NCBI GenBank assembly: GCA_024529925.1
Contig: JAFEUB010001068.1
Coordinates: forward strand, 490,001-554,000
Direction of reading: 5' to 3'
From: Ophthalmolycus amberensis
Lineage: Eukaryota; Chordata; Actinopteri; Perciformes; Zoarcidae
DNA: 64,000 bases
The first letter of the stretch is position 1. Each line of letters starts with the position of its first letter. A program made the position numbers and the translations under genes. Under the pieces are notes generated by a model. The model was not told the origin of the DNA. It saw nothing but the letters and a program-made list of their open reading frames with translations, and made no database searches. This document shows, in pieces, positions 39,301 through 47,700 of this stretch.

Positions 39301-42300
39301 CAACTCCATTGATGTAGACAGGGGTGTGTGTCTTCACCTCCTTCAGCCCTTTGGTTTTACTGACATTGAGCAGTGGGTCGTTCTCTGAGCACCACTCGGC
39401 TGATTTCCTCTCTATATGAATTCTCATTGTTGTTTTGTAATCTGGCCAATGGCGGTGGCGTCGTCTGCAAACTTCACAACAGAGTGCGCTTCATGTCGGG
39501 GGGGGGGGGGGGCAGCAGTCGTGGGTGTACAACTTGAACAGGAGGGGGCCGAGCACACAGCCCTGGGGGGCTCCGGTGTTCAACACTGGAGTGGAGGAGG
39601 TTTGGCTGCCAATTTGAACGGTCTTGGGTCTGTTTGTCAGGAAGACCAATATCCAGTTGCAGAGTGAGGTACTGAAGCCCAGAGCGATACATTTGACGAT
39701 CAGTTTCATGGGGGAAATTGTATCCAATGCTAAGCTCAAATCAAAAAACAACATTCTGATGTAGCTGTTATTTCCAAGATGTATAAAAGCTGAGTGGAGA
39801 GAAGTGGAAACGACATCCTCTCTGTATCTGTTGGCTCAGTATGCAAACTGCTGAGGGTCCAGGCTGGCTCGGATGTTGTTGTTGATGTGCAGGAGAAACA
39901 GTTTCTCAAATCACTTCACACACACATGGTCGTAGTCATGTAGACTAACACAACAGACTTTTTAGATAAAGGGGCAATGGTGACTGTCTTGAAGCAGGTG
40001 GGAACATTCTCTTGTGACGGTGATAAGTTATTTTATTCATCTAATTTGCATGTATACAACATAGGAGGACCCAAGGGCCAAGATAACTGGCAGGTGCTCA
40101 AATTGAGATGTCACGAGGTGACATGATCGTTCCCAATGGAAATCTAAAATTGGAGTCACAACATCACCTCATACATGGCTACTATATGCATAACATCCCA
40201 CGTGGACATGCAGCTAACTGCTATGATTGTAAAGTGTTAAACTGCACAAGGAAGCTGCTCATTCTCTGACGTGACAGCGGTGTCTCTGCAGTCCTGCCGA
40301 TTTCCTGCTTTCCTATTACCATGTTTCAGATCTACTGAACAAGCAAATAAATCATACAAAGATAGATGATGTGAAGACAAAGTTTTGCAAAGGGAAAGAA
40401 AAAAAGATACAACGACATCAATGGTGAGGATTTTTTCCATTGAGGGACTCCCACGCTCCCGCGCCCGTCTTAAAGGCAGGGGGACGCTTGGGAGGTTTGA
40501 AATGATGTGGTGCAGTGAAATGTGGGGGCCAAACTCACCATGGCCGGACTACAAAGCTAAATAAACCATTCAAAAAAATCTGTAGAGGACAGTTGGTTCT
40601 TTGAACTCTGTTTCTGTCGGTTTTTTTAGTCTCCATCTGCATCTGCCTTCAGCCTGTTTATGAGTCATATTGTATCCGCTTGTCTTTGTATCCACAAGTC
40701 TTAGTTCTTTTAAATCTGCACTACATAACGTTGCATCTCTGCCAATAGAGTTTGACATCAAGAACATGAAATCCATCAGGATAGCAGAGTTTTGGGCATT
40801 TGTCTAGACAGAGTCGATGGCTAATGGTACGACGATTTTATTCTCAGTGATTAAATGAAATGGCAAAAGGGGAAACTACCACTCTGATGAAGGCAAAATA
40901 GCTAAAAACGTTAAATATTAGAGCTTTTAGTGAACTGCACTTTGCTCTGTCTGCGTTCTCAAAGTTAGAAAAACGAACCAGACACCTAATGCGCAAAGCC
41001 ACAAATATAAAAGCTCAATCACTTTAATATAATGTCTATTTGTTAAAAAAAAAAGACACCAGGCTAGCTGGTTGAATGAGCAAAAGGCGAGCTTGAATAA
41101 CAATGAGCTGGTAGCAAAAATCAAAAGAAACAGGAAGCAAAGAGTGAGGGTGAAGGCTGCAGCAATACAAAGAAAACACACCGAGGACTCACCGGTACGA
41201 CACGAGGAACACAAGAAACAAACGCCGACACTGCAGAGGGAAACCACACAGACTAACTGTACACAAGGGGAGCAGGTTGATGAGACACAGGTGGAACAAA
41301 TCAGGGCAGACAATCACAAAGACAGGAAGTAAAACAAAGCAAGACACAAGAGAGGAATATGACAAGATGCTTTGCCTTTGATTCATCATAAAAAGACCAT
41401 TTCCCACCAGTTTCCGACCTGACTTCAACATTTTATTTGGGCAGGCAGTGTTTATTTATACCAACAGAACATCCTTTGTTGTTGTCAACATTAGCATTCT
41501 CATAAAGACCTCTGCCCACACGCTTCTACACCTCTTTGTCTGCATCAAAGCATCAATTGATTGCCTGCATCAATTCTGACCATTATTGTATGAAATATGT
41601 CTCTAACAAGTCCCTCATCTTTATGGACGAGCACGACTAAATAGCTGGAGATCCCTTTTAATGTGGAATTCACTAGCTTAGGCCCCCACCTCGGCCAGAG
41701 CGAGCCTTCGTCGGTTGTTTGGAGTGTTGAGGAATGGTTGATGGAGATTTGGCCTGGTGCGGTTTGGGAGAGGCTTAGCTGCGGATCCACTGCGGCTCCC
41801 GGGCCTTGCAGACCCCCGATCTCCATGGGATAAGAGCATGATGACTATGGGGGGAGATAACCATTAACAAGAGGGAGGGAGGGTGGGGTGCAGAAAACTC
41901 GAGTGTGCCGAGGCTTAGAGTGGGTAGGTATTTATAGGAGCGTGGCCGGAAGTGGGCGAGTGGCTGAGGTGTGGTCCTGCTCCTGAAATTCAGCTAAGTT
42001 TTATCTCCAATTCACTAGCTTAGGCCCCCACCTCGGCCGGAGCGAGCCTTCGTCGGTTGTTTGGAGTGTTGAGGAATGGTTGATGGAGATTTGGCCTGGT
42101 GCGGTTTGGGAGAGGCTTAGCTGCGGATCCACTGCGGCTCCCGGGCCTTGCAGACCCCAAAATAAGCCTGTGCGCTGGTCGGCAAGATCGAGTGAGGATT
42201 TGTGGGTCTAAAGACGGCATTGGATATGGCCGAACCGATGTTGGACGGGTGTCTGCAGGAGGGCTGAACTTCTGGGATGGGAAACGAGAAGCCATGGCAT

Positions 42301-44388
42301 TGCGGTGGCCCAGACGTGAGCTGCATCGAGGACGCGCCCTTGGCGGACGGGTGTCGCGGCGTCATTTGATGATTGGGTAACCGACTGCTGGTTATCAGGA
42401 GTTTAAGGAATGGACTTACTGGCCCATCCGCGGCCCCACGTCATGGCTGTGGCTACTATTGGTCTGATTTCATAGCATGAGGGGAAACGACTTGGCATCT
42501 GCTTGCAAGATCCGAGGCTGGTCTACGGCAATGTCGTCCGTCATGGAAACCCCCCAAAAGACGGCAGAGGGAGCGGCATCGTTGTTGGCCAATGTGTGGG
42601 TCCATCGCTGGAAGTGGGCGGGGTGGGGTCACTGGCATCCCGGTGCCCGGTGTCCCGGCAAGTTGCTGTGGTTGCTGGAAGTAGGTGGCCGGGGGCGCTG
42701 GCGTCCTGTGTTCCGTTGTTGCGGTTCGTTGTTGCTTGCTGCGTTCGGTGGTTGCGTTGTTGCGGTTAGAGAGGGGGACAGCTTAGAGAGGGGGACAGAG
42801 GCAAGAAGACCTGGCAACCCGGTGCCAGGAATCTGCATAGAGGGAAGAGTATGCGTAGTAGGAAGAGCAGGATAGGGGAGGGGGACAGAGGAGAGGGAAC
42901 CTGGCAACCCGGTGCCAGGAATCTCTTAGAGGGGGGGGACAGAGGGAAGAAGACCTGGCAACCCGGTGCCAGCAGCTTAGAGGGGGGGGGGCAGCTTAGA
43001 AAGGGGGACAGGGGAAGAAGACCTGGCAACCCGGTGCCGACAGCTTAGAAAGGGGGACAGAAAGAAGACCTGGCAACCCGGGACTTGTGGGTTGGGGGGC
43101 GGAGCCTCGGGGTGCGTGGTGGCGTCACGGTCATTGGCGTCGCGCCGGAGTGTTTGCATGTAGGTACGTTTTGTTTGTTTTTAGTTTGGAATTACGTTTC
43201 CGTTGTCTACGTCAGGAGGTAGCGGGTCTCCCTCTGCCGCCGAGATGTGAGTAACAGGAGGACGGCCGTGAGTCCGACTCTTCGTATTGTCAGATCCTGG
43301 CGGGTGGATGCAGCTGGTCGGCGAGGTGGAGATCGCGGGTTTGGCGGCGTCCTCTGCGTGGTGTTCCGGTTGCGAGTGCAGAAAACTCGAGTGTGCCGAG
43401 GCTTAGAGTGGGTAGGTATTTATAGGAGCGTGGCCGGAAGTGGGCGAGTGGCTGAGGTGTGGTCCTGCTCCTGAAATTCAGCTAAGTTTTATCTCCAATA
43501 AGTCTAAGACAGGTTTCTTGCCTAGTGCCGCTTCAGATAAAAAGCCTTAGCCTTGCCGTCTCTCTTTTCATAAGCAGTACATCAATCTCCCACCGACGCT
43601 AACCTTCTCTTTGACTATATCTCCATCTATCATAAGCGTCATCTATTCTCATTCTATACAACCTTCAACTCTTCTCAAACTCGTTTTATCACATCGACCA
43701 TCCCAACATCAGTGTTGTTGCTTTGCTCCCGTGCCCTTTCTCTGAAATATCAGCTCATGCTACCTGAACCGCTCTGCGATCACGGATCTAATTACCTAAT
43801 ATCAGTCTGCTGTCGTTCTCCACACACCGTCTCTCCGCTGCTGTTTGGATCCGTCCTCAGCAGCGAATTCAGAGACTGCCTCAGCCAAAATGCGAGCAGA
43901 CACTACCGCCAGTCATCCTCGGTCCACTCGTCCCCCCTTCTAGCCAGCCCCCTGTTTGGACCCTCTCCACATTTTAAGTGCTTGTAAGTTTATCCTCTCA
44001 CCCCCATCTGCCCCTCACTTCACCCCCTGTGACTCCTAAGATTGTGACCCATTAAAAGCTACAGCTCACAGCAGAAACGAGGATGTTTCTGTTTTTGTTT
44101 CCGTCACTTTGTTTCTGTATCTGATGGTTTATAAAAAAATACAAATAAATAGATGCATCGATATTTTATTAGTTCTGTAGTGCTGCCAATGTAAACTGGA
44201 TGTTGGCTTTGATGGACTGACACTTGAAACCTTGTTGCTGTTTGTTGCTCTTGTCTCCAGACTTGTTTATTGAGAGGTTTTGTATGACGGGGGGGAGCAG
44301 TCCTATTGGCTACCTGAAGGCCTGGCACACCAACCTCTACCTGTCTGCTGACGCCGACAAAGTCAGGGAGGCGCTGGCTGAGGGTGAG

Positions 44389-44470
<82 letters not shown>

Positions 44471-45933
44471 AGGAAGTCTGATTCAATGTGGTTTCTGTCA
44501 CTTTATAATAAAAGGTGCTGATCTACAGTAGAGCAAAGCTAAAAAATAATTTGACTGCAAACATTTTGGGCGGTAACATTTTTAACACACTGCACTAGTG
44601 AGAGGTAGTCACTATCCCAGTTCTTAGTCTTAACACATTTATTTTTTTGAGTTCAAACATTTTTTATGTCACAATGAGGAAATCATAGTTATTGATCCTC
44701 CGCTATGCATGTTGATTTTAGCAATATTTATCAGACTTTAAAGAGTCAATTTGGGAGTAAAAAGGAACTTCACCACTGATCATATGATATTAAAAAATGT
44801 ATCGTTCTGTCTCAGTGATATGTTCTCCTGCTAAATGAATATGGGATTATGTTGAGTTATTTAAATTCATGATATACAAGTATGTCAATTTGTTTATACA
44901 AATTATTTCTTAGTCAGTCTCCTATTTGTTCCTCTCCAGAAATAGAACATAAAAGAACAATTCAGCATTTTAGGAAATATGCAAAAGCACTTTCTTGCTA
45001 ATAGATGCAAAGATTGATATTTGTCGGTATAATATGATGATCCTCCAGTTAGCATCCAGTTGGATTATTTTAACAAAAACACAGGTGAACAACTAGCAGA
45101 TTATACCAGCACTTGTAAATCTCACTGATTAACATGTTATATGTTGTTTGTTTAATCAATACTCCAAAACAAAGTCTAAAAATCAGAAGTGGTGTTATAT
45201 GAAGGGTTATTTGCTGAACTCTTTGAACTTCCTGGTTTCTGGTGGTTGCCCGTCAACTAGAGATGTTCAGATAGGATCGGGTAGCGAGTGACACGTGAAG
45301 GTGTTGTTCCTGTGTAGCATAAATTAGCTGATGAATTATCAACAGAGAGCTGAGTCGACACTACAGTGACTGACATCTACTCCGATGCTGCAGTGACATT
45401 ACCATAAACCATCATGGTGATGATTTCCCCCCTCTTTCTGTTTCCTTGATGGAGTCCTGCGTGTCATCACTTCCCAATTGTTCTGGCTTGATATTTGAAA
45501 ACACGGACCGCTCTGTGCCAAAGAAATACAAGATGTTCCAGTAATACGCTGACCAGCCGCTGGAAACAGAATATGTTGATGTGAAATTCGCGTTTCAGAA
45601 ATAGAGCGGACCAAGTGGACACAAATAGAGTTCAAACCGAAAGGAAAGCAAATCCAGAATGAACGATGGAACCTGTTTCTGACTAATTGGAAAACAAGAT
45701 TTGTTTAAACTTGTTGACAAAAAAATATTTTTTCACGAAATCTTGATTTTCTAGTCACGAGAACCAGAAAATAACATAATGTATCGACTGTGTCACACTC
45801 TAATGTGTGTAGAGGGCTGAAGGGAAATGAACTGACTGCTGATCGAACCCAGCGGGACCACATACCTCTCAAGGAGACATTCTTCATGTGACTAACACGC
45901 TTGATGTCACTAATGCAAGTGACTCTGTGGGGG

Positions 45934-45974
<41 letters not shown>

Positions 45975-47276
45975 AATGATTCACGCAAAGGAAGCGTCCT
46001 TGACATTTTCCTTGAAAGGTCTTAATTAGCCTTGAAGCCATTTGTTCAGACTTTCTGTGAGCTGAAGGCCAGAAAGCACTTCAGCGGTTTTACCTGAGCA
46101 AGAAATGTCTCTGTTCACTTGATTCCTATCAAACTAGCATGTGATTGTCTGCAGGATTCAAGGTGTTGATCTGGTTTCATTTAAAGTGAAGTACAGCAAA
46201 GGTTAAGTGAAGTGAAATCATGTTCAGTAAATCTCTCTCTGTGTTTATGTTCAGGCATCGCAGCAGCCACCATGTTCATGACGGAGAATCTGACCGAGGT
46301 ATCGGAGTCCCAGCTGAGGGTGGCATTTGATGGTGACGCCGTCCTCTTCTCTGACGAATCGGAGCGCATCTTCAAGGCACACGGGCTGGACAAGTTCTTC
46401 GAACATGAGAGGGACAACGAGGACACGCTACTGGATCATGTGAGTAGTTCTCACAGGAGGTCTCTTTAGACATTTTCTCTTTAAGAGTAGATAATGTGCT
46501 GACACCATACATATATTTCATCAATTTACGCAAAGTAATCATAGATAGAATCAGTACAGATTGGATTTCACTGTGGGAAAGATTTAAAAATGTTTCCCTA
46601 ATTTCCATCGTAGCCTTAAATTGCCATTTCCGTGCAGATCGACTCACCTGTAAATGATTATGCAGATGTTCTCCATATAAAATCTGTTTCATTAACTGTT
46701 TCATTAGTTATTTTATGGATAAATTATGAAACATGAACACATTGGGAGTCAGTCAGTTGGTGCATCGTTATAATAATAACGGACAATTCATGTCCCTGTA
46801 CAGAAAACCAAGAGATTGCATTTCGTAACTATTTCACAAGCTTCTGTGAGACGGTGTTGAGAGAACGCACGATCTCTCCAGCTTTGCTTTATCATAATCG
46901 TCTTCTTCCTCCGGGACAGGGTCCCCTGAAGGGCTTCCTGGAAGCACTGGGGAAGCTCCAGAAAAAGTTTTACGCCAAAGGCCAGCGCCTGGACTGTCCC
47001 ATCCGAACATACCTGGTCACAGCTCGCAGCGCAGCCAGCTCTGGGATCCGGGCGCTGAAGACACTCAGGGCCTGGGGCTTGGAGATCGACGAGGCCTTGT
47101 TCCTCGCAGGGGCACCCAAGGGCCCCATGCTGGAGAAGATCAGGCCTCACATCTACTTTGACGATCAGATGTTTCACGTGGAGGGCGCGGCAGAGATGGG
47201 CACCGTCGCTGCCCACGTGCCCTACGGCATTGCACAGAAACATAACCAGACACACAACACCGGTGTGAGGAAGTAG
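31543..47276 (+). CDS. nt5c1a: Cytosolic 5'-nucleotidase IA, six coding exons
   Basis: This enzyme hydrolyses AMP to adenosine and phosphate in the cytosol; it is a Mg-dependent HAD-fold enzyme, and in mammals is enriched in muscle. Exons 31543-31698, 36917-37084, 37189-37318, 44261-44383, 46255-46439 and 46920-47276 join in compatible phases (0, 0, 1, 1, 0) to 372 codons plus TAG; human NT5C1A has 368 residues. Landmarks: PKPENAVTVAVSSR (about 53-66), FIERFCMTGG (154-163), HAD motif I FDGDAVLFSD with nucleophile D218 and acid/base D220, motif II around T288 (YLVTARS), motif III/IV K321 (AGAPKGP) and D335-D336 (FDDQ). All catalytic residues are present. Start choice: ATG at 31543 has a poor -3 base, and in-frame ATG at 31552 has A at -3 and may be used instead. 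The N-terminal SWEEKEEF resembles human VWEEAKIF. The paralogue nt5c1b is less likely given the adjacent hpcal4; which teleost duplicate (aa or ab) this is cannot be told. Confidence 0.95.
33420..33560. promoter_or_regulatory. TAAT-dense stretch, possible enhancer in nt5c1a intron 1
   Basis: Within 140 bp there are many homeodomain-type cores (ATTAATTAAA, CATTAATTC, TTTAATTAAC, GTAATTAAG, TCAATTAGCC). Such density can mark a conserved enhancer or simply AT-rich DNA. Conservation cannot be judged here. Confidence 0.2.
33719..34040. repeat. Probable interspersed repeat in nt5c1a intron 1
   Basis: GC-rich block with GGAGGCGGGGCCAAATTC, GCTAGCAGTGCTAACAACGT and GGCGGCCATGAGCTGGCCAA. The style is that of fish interspersed repeats and contrasts with the AT-rich flanks. 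No second copy was found in the window. Confidence 0.35.
36152..36381. repeat. (TG)n and (CA)n inverted pair in nt5c1a intron 1
   Basis: (TG)n at 36152-36176 and (CA)n at 36351-36381 are complementary, with a 174-bp spacer. Confidence 0.9.
36917..37084 (+). CDS. nt5c1a: nt5c1a coding exon 2
   Basis: 56 codons (PKPENAVTV to PAFPFVK), nearly identical in pattern to human NT5C1A. The acceptor is TTTCTTTAG ending at 36916. The donor GTTAAAG at 37085 is weak (T at +3, A at +5), followed by an intron of only 104 bp. Confidence 0.95.
37189..37318 (+). CDS. nt5c1a: nt5c1a coding exon 3
   Basis: 43 codons plus 1 nt (ALETVNVRLRELYP to INTINHH). The acceptor is CCTGACAG ending at 37188 and the donor GTAAATTC is at 37319. 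A codon for Asn is split across the following 6.9-kb intron. Confidence 0.93.
37680..37870 (+). repeat. Interspersed repeat family IV, copy 1
   Basis: TATTGTGAAAGGT, TTTGTGAAGGTTTAAAGAA, GAGCCTCC, GTGATTGGTTGATGCCTTTA and GAATGCTCAGAAAAATG recur in the same order near 55690-55900 with substitutions and one insertion. In nt5c1a intron 3. Confidence 0.5.
38940..40019 (-). mobile_element. Dead CR1/L2-like LINE fragment (reverse transcriptase)
   Basis: The minus strand encodes pieces of a non-LTR retrotransposon reverse transcriptase in several frames. In order: LHSAF-HLGN; a degraded motif A (MLFFDLSLALDT); CNWILVFLTNRP; TGAPQGCVLGPLLFKLYTHD; the active site KFADDATAIG (FADD codons at 39460-39471); AEWC-ENDPLLNVSKTK; SFSFLGIS; and RCLRRGQSVL near 38960-38990. 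Frameshifts, stops and a 15-G tract at 39498-39512 break it. The pattern matches fish CR1/L2/Rex1-type elements. It lies antisense in nt5c1a intron 3. No 5' part or ORF1 is visible. Confidence 0.85.
41080..41345 (+). repeat. Interspersed repeat family III, copy 2 in nt5c1a intron 3
   Basis: Matches the copy near 13430 through ACGAGGAACACAAGAAACAA, TGAGACACAGGTGGAACAAA and TCAGGGCAGACAATCACAAA to GACAGGAAGTAAAAC. It lies about 320 bp before the GC-rich tandem element. Confidence 0.65.
41667..43498. mobile_element. GC-rich tandem element of unknown class in nt5c1a intron 3
   Basis: Two head-to-tail units share both ends but not their middles. End A (150 bp) is at 41667-41816 and again at 42009-42158, with one mismatch seen. 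End B (123 bp) is at 41888-42010 and 43376-43498. Unit 1 has only 71 bp between the ends; unit 2 has 1,217 bp. The B end holds TATTTATAG on plus and TATAAATA on minus, a possible minus-strand TATA box. The minus-strand A end finishes GGCC-loop-GGCC then TAAGCTAG, reminiscent of a Helitron hairpin plus CTRR terminus, but a 5' TC was not found. Base composition is far more GC-rich than the flanks. No transposase, LTR TG/CA ends or target duplication was recognised. Confidence 0.6.
42770..43085. repeat. Irregular minisatellite of small palindromes
   Basis: Five copies of a GGGGGACAG...ACCTGGCAACCCGG module, starting their palindrome TGGCAACCCGGTGCCA (stem TGGCA/TGCCA) at 42812, 42902, 42956, 43024 and 43071. 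The last two are imperfect. Spacing varies from 47 to 90 bp. It lies inside the middle of the second unit of the GC-rich tandem element. Confidence 0.85.
44261..44383 (+). CDS. nt5c1a: nt5c1a coding exon 4
   Basis: Completes Asn152 and encodes LFIERFCMTGG to REALAEG, splitting Gly193. The acceptor is TTGTCTCCAG ending at 44260. The donor GTGAGC at 44384 is followed within 7 nt by a 78-bp (CA)n tract. Confidence 0.95.
44391..44468. repeat. (CA)n next to the nt5c1a exon 4 donor
   Basis: 78 bp of pure (CA)n starting 7 nt after the GT of the exon 4 splice donor. CA repeats in RNA bind hnRNP L, which is known to influence splicing. Confidence 0.97.
44955..45262 (+). repeat. Long-TIR MITE family, single-arm copy in nt5c1a intron 4
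   Basis: AACAATTCAGCATTTTAGG, then CAGCACTTGTAAATCTCACT, ACATGTTATATGTTGTTTG and CTTCCTGGTTTCTGGTGG follow the motif order of the family near 23250. The inverted second arm is not evident. Confidence 0.55.
45938..45972. repeat. (CA)n in nt5c1a intron 4
   Basis: About 35 bp of (CA)n, with a CG near its start. Confidence 0.95.
46255..46439 (+). CDS. nt5c1a: nt5c1a coding exon 5 (HAD motif I)
   Basis: Encodes GIAAATMF to LLDH, including the catalytic motif I FDGDAVLFSD (D218, D220). The acceptor is TATGTTCAG ending at 46254 and the donor GTGAGTAG is at 46440. Ends in phase 0. Confidence 0.95.
46920..47276 (+). CDS. nt5c1a: nt5c1a coding exon 6 (terminal)
   Basis: 118 codons (GPLKGFLEAL to NTGVRK) plus TAG at 47274-47276. 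It contains HAD motifs II (VTARS), III (APKGP) and IV (FDDQ). The acceptor is TCCGGGACAG ending at 46919. The C-terminal tail KHNQTHNTGVRK differs from the human tail, as expected for a variable end. Confidence 0.95.
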   Translation, partial: GPLKGFLEALGKLQKKFYAKGQRLDCPIRTYLVTARSAASSGIRALKTLRAWGLEIDEALFLAGAPKGPMLEKIRPHIYFDDQMFHVEGAAEMGTVAAHVPYGIAQKHNQTHNTGVRK

Positions 47277-47479
47277 ACAGCAGATATAATATAGTCATCC
47301 AGCCCGAAACAGAAGAAGAGGAGGATGGGATGGAGAAACATCACAAGAGGAGAAGCTGGGAGGTTTCAGAGAGTATGGAAAGATGAACTTGTACTGTATG
47401 TGGGAATGCATCATTTCCATGATGAAGCAATTGTATTGTAAGTTTGTTTAATAACGTAAATTGTGCTTAATGGTAGTCT

Positions 47480-47700
47480 GGGTAGAAGTCAAGTACAGGA
47501 TAACCTACTTGACTTCTACGAAAAAGTACTTTTCCTACGAAAGCCAGCAACACGTGTGAATTTCATGCATTGAGTAACTTCCCCCTTCACAGGAAACTCA
47601 GTGAGGTTTAGGCAACAAAACCTCTCAAAACCACTTGAAATGAACCAGGAAGTGCCGTTATTGAAGTAGGCAAGTTACGTGACAAGATCAACGTTGGCTT
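47480..47700 (-). repeat. Interspersed repeat family II, copy 3
   Basis: Reverse-orientation copy (CGAAAGCCAGCAACACGTGT, GGTTTAGGCAACAAAACC, GTAGGCAAGTTACGTGAC). It lies about 200 bp beyond the nt5c1a stop codon and is probably within or just past its 3' UTR. Confidence 0.7.

Noticed and set aside
42020..42907. Proline/serine-rich open frames on both strands of the GC-rich element
   Set aside because: High GC lowers stop frequency; there is no recognisable domain and frames overlap on both strands.
31543..47276. Assignment as nt5c1b
   Set aside because: The catalytic core alone cannot exclude it, but length (372 aa), the short N-terminus and the hpcal4 neighbour match NT5C1A.
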